Of a stretch of 64,000 nt of DNA, positions 22,855 to 32,930 are shown piece by piece (position 1 is the stretch's first letter; each line of letters begins with the position of its first letter). Source of the stretch: Rhabdophis nuchalis (taxonomy: Eukaryota > Chordata > Lepidosauria > Squamata > Natricidae); assembly GCA_039707465.1 (NCBI GenBank), contig CM077643.1, positions 45,574,605 through 45,638,604 of the forward strand, given 5' to 3'. The notes beneath the pieces are model-generated. The model did no database searches. It was not told where the DNA came from and saw only the letters and a program-made list of their open reading frames with translations. The position numbers and the translations under genes are program-made.

Positions 22855-23070
22855 AACGCGCGGGACGGGAGCTGCGGGTCGGACGCTTCGGGTCATTGTT
22901 AACAACCCTCCCCGTCGGCGCAGATACGCTTTGCCATCGGACGTGTTTTGTTGCTTATAACCTTCCCGATTCGTAGACGCTAACCACTAGGACTTGCCAA
23001 CTCCCAAGAAGCGCTCCTGATTCAGGGCTTTGTGATCGCAGAGGGAGGGGAAAGCGGGGGGGGGCGGATA
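22855..23070. promoter_or_regulatory. CpG-rich segment of the BMP4 5' region
   Basis: Dense CpG (ACGCGCGGGACGGG, GTCGGACGCTTCGGG, CCGTCGGCGCAG, ACGCTTTG, ATTCGTAGACGC), unlike the CpG-poor surroundings. Probably part of the BMP4 CpG island. Function is inferred only from composition and position. Confidence 0.45.
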
Positions 23071-23324
23071 AGGACGGCCCCCCCCTCCCCGCAGAACCCT
23101 TAAAGGGCTTTTTTTTAAATTACCTTTTGGGAGAATGGAGAGAGGTTTAATCTATTGGAATAAGTAAAGTGCGGCGCTGCTATCCATGTTTACTCGGGAA
23201 TAAAACTCGGTTCGAGGAAGCGGGCGTTAAGTCTGTCTGCCGCCCGAACCACTTCGCAGCGACTTGTTTTTCAGGTGCCGAAGAAATCAATTACAGAAAT
23301 GGAAAATCCACAGGGAAGACGTTC

Positions 23325-23722
23325 ACTTTTCTCTCTCTCTCTCTCTTTCTTTCTCTCTTTCTCTCTCTCTCTCTCTTCCTCTCTCTTTCTTTATCTCCCT
23401 CCCTCCCTCTCTTTCTTTCATTCTCTCTTTTGCTCCCTCCCTCTTTCTTTCTCCCCCCTCTCTTTCTTTCTTTCTTTCTTTCTTTTCCTCCCTCCCTTTC
23501 TCCCTCCGTCTCTCTTTCTCTCCCTCCCTCTTTCTCTCTCTCTCTCTTTTCTTCCTTCCCTCCCTCTCCCCCCTCTTTCTTTCTCTCTTTTCTTCCTTCC
23601 CTCCGCCCCCCTCTCTTTCGTTCTTTCTCTCTCTCTCTCTCTTTCCCTCCCTCCCTCCCTCTCTCTCTCTCTCTCTTTCCCTCCCTCCCTCTCTCTCTCT
23701 CTCTCTCTCCCCCCCCCCTCTC
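23325..23722. repeat. long polypyrimidine tract (CT/CCTT/CCCT)n
   Basis: About 400 bp almost wholly of C and T on the plus strand (G and A on the BMP4 sense strand), made of alternating CT, CTTT, CCCT and CCTT units. It ends about 110 bp inside the intron from the non-coding exon donor. Long open frames across it on both strands are artefacts of its composition. Confidence 0.95.
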
Positions 23723-23831
23723 TTACACACGCGCGCACAGACACTCTTCGGATCGTTTCTAGCCTTCAAATGACTCTTATGCTTTACATCAAAACCACAA
23801 GGGGGGAAAAAAACACGAAAGCGCTACTCAC

Positions 23832-24070
23832 TGACAGAGAGCAAGGCATACAAAAACAGTCCATGGTTCTTGACAGCCAGCGTGAAACACGACTCGTGGA
23901 GGGGGGGGAAACTCGCCGCGCAGGGAAATCCGGAGTCCGCTTGAAGGGAAAAGAGGAAAAAATCGCCCTTGGCTTGCTGCTGCTGCTGCCGCTGCCGCTG
24001 CCGCCGCTGCTGCTGTAGCTATTACGGATCGCTTCTCCGAAGTGCGGATAGGAACGATCGCTGAGACCTG
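23832..24070 (-). other. BMP4: BMP4 non-coding first exon
   Basis: The 3' edge is fixed by a strong donor, TCTGTCA|GTGAGT at 23832/23831. Sequence before it (AAGCGGACTCCGGATTTCC, GCGCGGCGAGTTT, GTGTTTCACGCTGGC, CCATGGACTG) follows the mammalian BMP4 5' UTR as I recall it. A CAG/GGC-rich stretch lies at about 23976-24018. The 5' edge is not determined; about 24070 is a guess from a possible TATA-like element just upstream. Confidence 0.7.
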
Positions 24071-24096
24071 ATGCTCTGGAGTGGCTCCTGGAAAAT

Positions 24097-24116
24097 GAAT
24101 ATATTTGAATATAATG
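24097..24116 (-). promoter_or_regulatory. possible TATA-like element
   Basis: On the minus strand the run TTATATTCAAATATATTC lies 30-50 bp upstream of where the BMP4 first exon could begin. Position and composition only; the real start site is unknown. Confidence 0.25.
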
Positions 24117-24181
24117 AACGCCCCCCCCCCTTCCTCCTCCCCCCGACAGGCCGCTGCTTTTCTTCCAGCTCCAGGGAGTGT

Positions 24182-24514
24182 CACGTGGACTGGAGAAGTC
24201 ACTCCTCGCACCGGCCTGTCCATCAGCGCAGCAGAAGCAAAGCACCGCCCCTCCCCGCTCCCCCCCCCCCCATCCCCCGTACTGGGATTTGCAAGTGGAT
24301 GTCCCACCCCCTTGGCCTCTGTCAATCTCTCGGTAACTCACTCATCCCCACACTTTTTTTTTCTTTAAAAGGTTCGATCTCCTGCAAGGTTGACTTTAAC
24401 CTGAGTGGGTCTTCCAGCTGGGATGATCTGGAGGGCATCAGATGAGGGGGAAGTGATACGACTCACGTGGGATGCCCGTAGGGTCAAGGAAGAGCAGGTG
24501 GGTGTATACACGTG
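24182..24514. promoter_or_regulatory. three CACGTG palindromes upstream of BMP4
   Basis: Canonical E-box/G-box hexamers at 24182-24187, 24464-24469 and 24509-24514, beside a CCGCCCCTCCCC Sp1-like site near 24246. All lie within about 450 bp upstream of the probable first exon. Binding is not shown. Confidence 0.3.
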
Positions 24515-24946
24515 GGTTGTCATGCACCACCCCAACTCTTCTCAACTTATCCGGTGCTGATTTGGTGCCCGCCAAAGAATCCAGCTCAGACCTTGGGCTG
24601 CCGCTCCTCAGGGTCGGATGAGAATCTAGCAGGAAATCTTGCCATTTCCCCAAGAATAGTGTCACATTTATTTAGCCAAATATAACCCCAAGCTTAGTTA
24701 CAAAGGAGCAGGACTCTAGGCTCAGTAAATATAGAATTTCAAATTCTTGTGGTGCGTGTGAAGTCCTCGCACTTACTAATTCATGAGGTCACTAAGGCAC
24801 ACAATCTCCTCTGCACTTCCCTACATCTCATTCTTCACATCCGAGGGAAATAGTCGTGAAAGACGTTTAATTTTACCTATCTACAATATGTGTGAAGAAT
24901 TCTGAAAAGCCATTTGTGCACAGTTCTACTAATTGCTCTTTCTCAA

Positions 24947-24983
<37 letters not shown>

Positions 24984-25084
24984 TCCTAAATATACACAGA
25001 TTGGCATCTAGCGGAAGCTTAATCCATAAAAAGGTTGTCTCCAAAGGTCCTTTTTCAAAAGGCAAACGGACTGGGGGGGGGGGG
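24515..25084. other. BMP4 upstream flank, no gene recognised
   Basis: Contains a (CT)n(CA)n microsatellite at 24950-24983 and a G11 run near 25074. Otherwise unassigned. Confidence 0.5.
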
Positions 25085-25360
25085 TTCTCCCCTTGAGGAA
25101 GAAGACAAAGATGTTTCGCTTCTCATCCAAGAACCTTCATCAGTTCTGGTAGGATGGTGGGGGTGATGTAAGGATTAGGGTTGTCTCTACTTGTTGCTTA
25201 CAGATGCACTTTGGGGGTCTAATGGGAGACCCTTCTGCGCAGGTGCGATCTTTGGAATTAGCAGCAATATGGCACAAGTGACGTGTAAGGCCGGGTTAGA
25301 CTTCACTGGTTCTTTGTCAGTGGAGTTAGAGTAGTTTTGATCCACCGTTGCCCATCTTAG
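25085..25360 (-). mobile_element. retroelement relic carrying a hammerhead motif
   Basis: The minus strand carries TTCTTGGATGAGAAGCGAAAC, a motif dispersed in many vertebrate genomes and which I associate with Penelope-like retroelements or similar ribozyme-bearing repeats. Flanking sequence up to about 25360 (CACTTGTGCCATATTGCTGC on the minus strand) appears to belong to the same repeat. No reading frame survives. Confidence 0.45.
25100..25147 (-). ncRNA. minimal type-I-like hammerhead ribozyme motif
   Basis: All parts of the hammerhead core can be drawn on the minus strand. Stem I is AGAA (25147-25144) with UUCU (25103-25100). The CUGAUGA box is at 25143-25137. Stem II is at 25136-25118 with one G-G mismatch and a UGGAUG loop. 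The GAAA box is at 25117-25114, and its last A opens a 3-bp stem III, ACA (25114-25112) with UGU (25107-25105). The cleavage triplet is GUC ending at 25104. Very short stem III hammerheads are known from Penelope-like elements. Activity is not shown. Confidence 0.55.
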
Positions 25361-25510
25361 TCATATGAACATGTATTTTATCTCACTGGCCTGCAAGCTG
25401 AGATGGGCTACTAGACGAATATGCTTCATTGCGCCTGTGTGGAAACATGTGCAAAAAGTATACAGAAATAAACTAACCTGTGCCTTGGCAGACAGAATGT
25501 TGACTTTATT

Positions 25511-25782
25511 AAAACCCGAATAGCAATAGCACTTTAGACTTATATACCGCTTCATAGTGCTTTACAACCCTCTCTAAGCGGTTTACAGAGTCAGCACATT
25601 GCCCCCAACAATCTGGGTCCTCATTTTACCCACCTCGGAAGGATGGAAGGCTGAGTCAACCTTGAGCCTGGTGAGAGTTGAACTGCCAAATTGCAAGCAG
25701 CCGGCAGGCAGCAGAAATAGCCTGCAGTACTGCATTCTAACCACTGCATCACCGTGGCTCATAGCAGTGAATAGTAGTGTTG
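25511..25782 (-). mobile_element. tRNA-derived SINE with L2-type tail
   Basis: The minus strand begins GAGCCACGGTGATGCAGTGG (tRNA-like A box region). It carries a conserved middle (GGTTGACTCAGCCTTCCATC; GACCCAGATTGTTGGGGGCA) and ends in GAAGCGGTATATAAGTCTAA, similar to the 3' termini of L2/CR1-group LINEs. No clear target duplication. Confidence 0.75.
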
Positions 25783-25904
25783 CACATTGCCAAGTACTTC
25801 TTAGCCTCTCTCCTCCCACATGATGTCAGAGATTAACGTCTGTAAGTACATAAGATGCCACCTTATCCTAGCAATCCTGGGCTATTTAGCTGCAATTGCA
25901 TTTT

Positions 25905-26130
25905 AAATTGTAGCCACTATGGGCAGCATATAATGTACCCAGATTCAAATCCACCTTCAGCCATGGTCAAGTCGCTTAGTGGGTGACTGTGGGCTAATCA
26001 CTTTCTCGGGCTAATCATTTTCTCAGGCTAATTTACTTCATAAAGTTGCTATGCAGATAAAATGAAGGGAAATCTCCCTGCACATTGCACTACCATGAGC
26101 TCCTGGAGGTACAGTAGGACATAGAAGGAA
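25905..26130 (+). mobile_element. MIR-like CORE-SINE relic
   Basis: Contains a degraded B box (CAGATTCAAATCC), a CORE-like GTGGGTGACTGTGGGCTAATCA and an AGATAAAATGAAGGG tail. There is a small internal duplication of the CTCGGGCTAATCA segment. Confidence 0.55.
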
Positions 26131-26135
26131 GAGGA

Positions 26136-26727
26136 TAGGCTGCATAAACAGAGGGATAGAATCAAGATCACGTGAAGTGTTAATACCACTTTATAATGCC
26201 TTGGTAAGGCCACACTTGGAATACAGCATCCAGTTTTGGTCACCATGATGTAGAAAAGACGTGGAGACTCTAGAAAGAGTGCAGAGAAGAGCAACAAAGA
26301 TGATTAGGGGACTGGAGACTAAAACACATGAAGAACGGTTGCAGGAACTGGGTATGTCTAGTTTACTAAAAAGAAGGATTAGGGGAGACATGATAGCAGT
26401 GTTCCAATATCTCAGGGGTTGCCACAAAGAAGAGGGAGTCAAACTATTCTCCAAAGCACCTGAGGGTAGAATAAGAAGCAATGGGTGGAAACTAATCAAG
26501 GAGAGAAGCAACTTAGAACTGAGGAGAAATTTCCTGACAGTTAGGACAATTAATCAGTGGAACAGCTTGTCTCCAGAAGTTGTGAATGCCCCAACACTGC
26601 AAGTCTTCAAGAAGATGTTGGCTAGCCATTTGTCTGAAATGGTATAGGGTTTCCTGCCTAGGCAGGGAGGTGGACTAGAAGACTCCCAAGGTCCCTTCCA
26701 ACTCTGCTATTGTATTGTATTGAGGAG
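26136..26727 (+). mobile_element. CR1 LINE 3' end
   Basis: Encodes the CR1 C-terminal domain (LERVQRRATKMIRGLETK, LQELGMSSLLKRRIRGDMIA, then RTINQWNSLSPEVV). Ends with GGTCCCTTCCAACTCTGC and an (ATTGT)n tail. 5'-truncated; the remaining coding part is open from 26261 to 26647. Confidence 0.9.
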
Positions 26728-27734
26728 AAATAATTTGCCCTATATTTGTGAATCACAGAGAAGGATGCAAAAAAAAATGAAAACAATGAAAAAACAATCT
26801 GAAAGAAAAATTAAAAGCATAGAATTGGCAATATGATGAAATTCCACAATTCAGTATGCATAATCTGAGAAGATAAAATGATGCTTAGCAAAACTCACTT
26901 GATGCTAAAATAATACCAGTTTGGAGAAAGGTTTACTTCTGCATAGTAGGTTGAGGTTATATTTATAGGAACATAGCTAAGATTTTTTCTTGCATCTTCA
27001 CATAATGTTCTTTTTTTTTTTACTCGTAGGGCACAGAGAATAACTCCATTTGCAGATCTTAACTCCTGAGCAGGAGTAGAGAGGAAAAAGTATTCCTATA
27101 GTACTGAAGCTCCATACCACTTGGGGTTTTACACACCTCACTATTACCGGTAGCTTCTCTTTAAATTAGCAACATATTGGAAACCAAGGACATTTTTTAA
27201 AAACTGATCAGATATCCTTTGTAACTAATGCCTCCCTTATCTAGCAGCTGCATCCAATGTCAGGGTTGCAATTTCCAATTCTTCTAGTAAATGCTTCTTT
27301 TTCTGGTTCTTTTTTTCCTTTTGTTTATCAAGATTTTTTTTAAACAACCCAAATACTGCATTTACTGTGCCAATTGATTTCATCATCAGAATGTCTCAAA
27401 GAGGCTTCTTTGATAGATCTTGTGAAATAACTTCTTCAAGAACTTGTCTTTAGCAATGCCACTCTGGGAATTTAAAAAGGTTGTCAACTGAACTTGCTCT
27501 TACACTGGCAGTTCATGCTTCACATTTCAGCTCTTTTATTCTGTCCTAAGAAGCAAGAGAGAAAGAAAATTGGACACTTTTGAACTTTGGTGTTGCAGAT
27601 GACTGCTGAGAGTGGTCACCGAAGAAAAGAAAAGGACCATTAAACAAATCTGCCTCCCAAAGTATTTTGCATTCTTTCCTATTTTTGTATCTGAGATTTG
27701 ATAATCATATTTTCATGGAATCAAAATAAGTCAT
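26728..27734. other. no gene recognised
   Basis: AT-rich intergenic sequence without supported features. Confidence 0.45.
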
Positions 27735-27905
27735 AAAGTGGAAAGGGACTTGAATATATTCTAGCCCAACTTCCTGCCTAGGGCAGAAAACTGCATTCCC
27801 ATCTCAGGCAAAAGGGTATCCAACTTTTGCTTAAAAACCTCCAGTGATGGACCACCAGGAGTCAGGTTACATCACTGTTTAATAGTTATCACAGTAAAAA
27901 AAAAA
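27735..27905 (-). mobile_element. old CR1 3' end fragment
   Basis: The plus strand shows the inverted CR1 end: GTGGAAAGGGACTTG, CCCAACTTCCTGCCTAGGGC and AAAACCTCCAGTGATGG. More diverged than the copies at 26136 and 42014. Confidence 0.6.
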
Positions 27906-28335
27906 TCGTTCTTCTTGTACAAAGAAAAAACTGAAAAGAGATCAATATCTAAGATGTTATTTGAAAGGGCTAAAAACCAAAAATGTTAAGAGTGAAAGGA
28001 AGGAATGTAAAGTCGGTTTATTTGATCAAGGTTAATATAGATAAATTACTACCTCTGGTAACCTTTAAAGAATTTTCATGAAATCAGGACTGAAATGCCA
28101 AGGCTTCATGGATTGGTTTATAGAAAAGAGATGAGACATGCAAAGAAGAGATCATTTGTTATATTTTAAGAGTAGGTAATAAATCATTAACACTTAGGGT
28201 GGAGATGTGGGATGTCATTTCTTAGATATTTTTGTTTTTCTTTACTGTATTCTTATTTTTTTTCTATCTCTTTTTTCTCTTTTTTGCATCTTTTCCTTTT
28301 TTTAGGTTATATTAGTTTTTTTAATAAAAATTATT
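27906..28335. other. no gene recognised
   Basis: AT-rich, T-rich near 28220-28320. No supported feature. Confidence 0.45.
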
Positions 28336-28349
28336 ATTAAAAATAGTAA

Positions 28350-28664
28350 AGGTTAAGGTTCCCCTCACACATATGTGCTACTCATTCCTGACTCTAAAAG
28401 GTGGTGCTCATCTCTGTTTCAAAGCCAAAGAGCCAGCATTGTCCAAAGACGTCTTTGTGGTCATGTGGCCAGCATGACTAAACGCTGAAGGCACATAGAA
28501 TGCTGTTATGTTTCCATCAAAGGTGGTTCCTATTTCTCTACTTGCATAACAAGTAATGGGAGCGTATTCCATTAGGTGGTGCTAGGGATTTGAACCGCTG
28601 AACTGCCAACCTTTCTGATTGATAAGCTCAACATCTTAGCCACTAAGCCACCTCATCCCTATGA
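28350..28664 (-). mobile_element. Sauria SINE
   Basis: Same architecture as 14437-14787 with a more decayed head (GGTTCAAATCCC). Perfect 14-bp flanking duplication ATTAAAAATAGTAA (28336-28349 and 28665-28678). Confidence 0.87.
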
Positions 28665-28744
28665 ATTAAAAATAGTAATTCATCCTATTTCAAAGAATGG
28701 ATCTCTCTGTGTAAAGCTCTGTAAAGTTTTTGTTGCTTTCCTCC

Positions 28745-28985
28745 ATACTCCATACTCTTTCTAGTTTCTCATCATCCTTCTTAAATTGTGGTGATCAGAA
28801 CTTGACATGGTATCCCAGCTGCAGCCTGTCCAGTGCAGTGTAGAATTGAATGTTTATTTCCCATGATCTCAGTGTTATACCTCTGTTAATGTAGCTCAGG
28901 ATTGCATTGGCAGTGCTGACTTTTACATACTGATCTGTGATTTACCAAGGCACGCAGGTCATACATTTCTCACACTGCTTCAAAT
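28745..28985 (-). mobile_element. ancient CR1 fragment
   Basis: Plus-strand blocks TTAAATTGTGGTGATCAGAA, CCAGTGCAGTGTAGA and AGGATTGCATTGGCAG match the inverted central/3' region of old amniote CR1 elements as I know them. Confidence 0.5.
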
Positions 28986-29439
28986 AATTTATAAATGTAT
29001 TGAAAAATGCAGGGGACTCTAATGGATCCTTCCACTACTTCTTGGCAGCTGGATACAGAGTCACTGTATGTATAGTATTAGATTCAATGGTTCTGAACCA
29101 TTGTCTTTATTAGAATTGTATGGAAGACTTTTTTCAAATGCTTTGTTAAAGGTCCACCCATTCCCTCAGCAAAATTGGTCACGCTCTCAAAAATGAATTC
29201 CAGCTAGCTTGGCATGATTTATTGTTAATAAATCCTACGAAAGAATTTGTTGTTTTTTAAATATTCATGAGTCAAGTACTTAATTTATTTTGGAGTTTTA
29301 CCTGATATCAACTTCAAGCAGACCCCACCTTCCATTTCCTTTTTGAAACTAATTTGCCCCTACCTCAGTCCTTATTTTGAGTTTGAGTTTTATTGGTTTT
29401 TTATACTGCCCTACTCCTGCCCTACTGCCCAATCAACCA
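28986..29439. other. no gene recognised
   Basis: AT-rich sequence with no supported feature. Confidence 0.4.
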
Positions 29440-30134
29440 GAGTGTCATTCTATCAGGACAGTGTGTGGGAGGGGTAGGTATGGCAGGAGCTGGAGACCAA
29501 ATCAGTTGTTGGGAGCGCACACTTGCTGTTTACAAGAGGTTGCGCGCTCCGAACTCCATGGCTCCTCTCTCAATCCAGGAGGTCGGAGTTCCCAGGGCCG
29601 GGGCTCGAGGCTGATGCTGCTCAACGCCAGGTCCGTTATCAACAAGGCCCCCCTCATCCATGATTTGTATCAGAGGGGGAGCCGGACCTGGTAGGTGTCA
29701 CGGAAACCTGGCTGGGTCCCGAGGGGGGGGGTGCCCTTCGTGGAAATGTGCCCGCCAGGCTACCGGACATTCCATCAGCCACGAGCCCTAGGCAGGGGTG
29801 GGGGGTGGCGGTTATTATGAGGGAGGATCTAGTTCCGAGGCAGACCGCTGTGCCGCAGATCGCCGGCTGTGAGGCCTTGGGTGTGAAGTGGGGCCTTGGG
29901 AGGCAGTTGGGCTTGCTGATTATGTACCTGGCTCCCCGCTACGTCTCAGCAGCCCTGCCCGAGCTTCTCGAGGTGATAGCCGAGATGGCAGTTGAGACCC
30001 CCAGGCTTTTAGTCATGGGGGACTTTAATCTGCCATCGGTAGGTGAAACCTCTGAGTTAGCTCGGGAGTTCATGGCCTCCATGATGGCCATGAACCTGAC
30101 CCAAGTAATTCAGGGCCCCACCCACACACTGGAT
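29440..30134 (+). mobile_element. L2-clade LINE (outer copy), endonuclease part
   Basis: Encodes the endonuclease region in pieces: LMLLNARSVINKAPLIHD, then frame-shifted PPGYRTFHQP, WGLGRQLGLLIMYLAPRY and VMGDFNLPSVGETSE, ending at the THTLDL motif. It stops where an inverted L2 tail begins at about 30135 and resumes at 32931. Several frameshifts make it a pseudogene. Confidence 0.87.
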
Positions 30135-32930
30135 CTTTATTTTTTTATTTATTTTTTTAAATTTATACCCCGCCCTTCTCCTTGTTAGGACCCAGGGCGG
30201 CGCACAGGCATTATATAAAACCATAAATACAATATACATCAATTAAAAATATATTAAATTAATTCACCCGTGCTAAAACCCGTTATTAAAACCGTAACCA
30301 AATTATAATTTATATTTAAAAGTCAGACGCGGGGGGCTATTCTAGGCCGGCTTGTTGGAATAAGTACGTCTTAAGACGTTGGCGAAAGAGGTGGAGGTCC
30401 GAGGTAGTGCGAAGGTCGGGGGGTAGGTCGTTCCAGAGGGCCGGGCCCGCCACAGAGAAGGCTCTTCCCCTGGGTGTCACCAGCCGGCATTGCCCGGCCG
30501 ACGGCACCCGGAGTAGGCCCGCTCTTTGGGAGCGGACCGGACGAAGGGATGTATGGGGCAGGAGGCGGTCTCGTATATAGCTAGGCCCCGAGCCATGGAG
30601 CGATTTAAAGATGGTGGTCAACACCTTGAAGCGCACTCGAAAAGCCACAGGCAGCCAGTGCAGCTCGCGCAGGAGAGGTGTTACGTGGGCTTGCCTTGAG
30701 GCACCCATAACCACCCGCGCGGCCGCATTCTGCACTAACTGCAGCCTTCGAGTGCACCTCAAGGGGAGCCCCATGTAGAGAGCGTTACAGTAATCCAGCC
30801 GAGATGTCACGAGTGCTTGAGTGACTGTGCGAAGGGCTCCCCGGTCTAGTAAGGGGCGCAACTGGCGTATCAGGCGAACCTGATAAAACGCCCCCCTGGC
30901 CACGGCCGCCACATGGTCCTCCATGGACAGCCGGGAATCCAGAAGGACGCCCAAGTTGCGCGCCCTCTCCACGGGGGCAAGATGTTCGTCCCCAATGGCC
31001 AGTGTTGGATTTATCTGGCTAAACCGGGGTGCCGGAAACCACAGCCACTCGGTCTTGGACGGGTTGAGTTTGAGTTTGTTACTACCCATCCAGATCCGTA
31101 CGGCCTCCAGACACCGGGACAGCACCTCGACGGCATCGTTGGGGTGGTTTGGGGTGGATATGTACAGCTGAGTATCATCAGCGTACATATGGTACTCCAC
31201 CCCAAAACCACGGATGATCTCGTCCAGTGGCTTCATGTGGGTGTTGAACAGAAGTGGCGAGAGGACCGACCCCTGAGGAACCCCACATGTGAGGGGCCTC
31301 GGGGCCGACCTCTGCCCTCCTGCCAACACCCATTGCGACCGACCAGAGAGGTAGGATGAGAACCACCGTAAAACGGTGCCTCTCAGCCCCAACCCCCCCA
31401 ATCGGTGCAATAAGATACCATGGTCGATGGTATCGAAAGCCGCTGAGAGGTCTAACAGGACCAGGATAGAGGAGCAACCCCTATCCCGAGCCCTCCAGAG
31501 ATCATCCACCAACGCGACCAATGCCGTCTCGGTACTGTGACCGGGCCGGAAGCCGGACTGGCGCGGGTCTAGATAATCAACTTCCTCCAGATGTCGAGGG
31601 AACTGTTGAGCCACCACACTCTCAACAACCTTCACTAAAAAGTGAAGGTTGGAGACGGGACGATAGTTCTCTATTAAAGCCGGGTCCAGGGATGGCTTCT
31701 TGAGGAGGGGCCTCACCACCGCCTCTTTCAAGACGGTAGGCAAGAACCCCTCACTCAGAGATGAATTCACAATACCCTGGAGCCAGCCTCGTGTCACCTC
31801 CCAGGATGCCAGTACAAGCCAGGAGGGGCACGGGTCCAATAAACATGTGGTGGCTCTAAGGTTCCTGCGCAACCTGTCCATATCCTTGGTAGTAACAAAG
31901 TCGAACTCCTCCCAAGGTGTTATCTCAAGACCAGCACCGGGCACCTCGACCGGACCACTAGTGGAGGGCAGCTCGTTCCGAATCTGAGTGATTTTGTCCT
32001 GCAGGAAAACTCCAAATTCCTCTGCTCGACCCTGCAAAGGGGTTTCCCACGGCCTCAGATGAAGGAGGGAGCGGGTCACCCCAAACAGGGCGGCAGGGCG
32101 GTTTTCCGCGGACGCGATAAGGGTGGCACAATACTCACGTTTGGCCACTCTTAGCGCCACTAAGTAAGTCCTAATATGGTCTCTCACTAGTGTTCGGTCA
32201 GCTTCGGATCGAGAAGATCTCCACCTACTCTCTAGGCGTCTCTTGCGGCGTTTCATCTCCCGAAGCTCCTCGGTAAACCAAGGAGCCTGGGTGACTCGAC
32301 GCCGCATGAGAGGCCGCAAGGGCGCGACTCGGTCCAAGGCCCCCGTGGCCGCACTATACCATGCGGCCACTAGGTCCTCAGTCGAGCCGCGGGGCAGGGA
32401 TACAGGTACTGGCCCAAGCTCCCTCTGGAACCTTTCCGGGTCCATCAGGCGCCTGGGGCGGAACCAACTTGGTGTTTCCGGTTCCGCCTCCCCGCGGTGG
32501 GGTGTGACGGTTGGAAAGTCTATCCGAAGGAGAGAGTGATCTGTCCATGACAAGGGTAAGATGACTAAATCCCCTGTTCCGAGATCACTGATCCAGTGTC
32601 CAGAGACAAAAATCAGATCCAGCGTGTGTCCTCCCTCGTGAGTGGGGCCCTGAACTACTTGGGTCAGGTCCATGGCCGTCATGGAAGCCATGAACTCCCG
32701 ACCGCCTCGGATGTTTCGCCCGCCGATGGCAGGTTAAAGTCCCCCATGACTATAAGTCTGGGGGTCTCCAACGCCATCGCGGCGATCACCTCGAGTAGCT
32801 CGGGCAGGGCTGCTGTTACATAGCGGGGAGCCAGGTATACAATCAGCAAGCCCAACTGCCTCCCTAGGCCCCACTTCACGAAGAGGGACTCACAGCCGGT
32901 CGTCTGAGGCACAGTGGTCTCCTTCGGCTC
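30135..32930 (-). mobile_element. L2-clade LINE, 5'-truncated, nested in another L2
   Basis: Inverted L2 with its A/T tail at about 30135 and its 5' truncation point at 32930, where the outer L2 resumes. From 32691 to 30337 a single 784-codon frame runs from the middle of the endonuclease (GGHTLDLIFVSG, WTDHSLLRIDF) through the reverse transcriptase ([37 protein letters not shown]) to the C-terminus. One frameshift near 32700 separates this from the preceding endonuclease part (32912-32679, with VMGDFNLPSAGE). It cannot initiate properly but its long open frame shows that it is young. Confidence 0.92.

Noticed and set aside
23169..24018. Long open frames over the polypyrimidine tract on both strands (up to about 250 codons, Ser/Leu/Pro/Phe or Arg/Glu/Lys/Gly-rich)
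   Set aside because: They follow directly from a C/T-only sequence with few stop codons. No domain, no codon signature and no conserved start.
30057..30242. Small open frame at an L2 tail
   Set aside because: Spans the junction of outer and inner L2 copies; chance frame.
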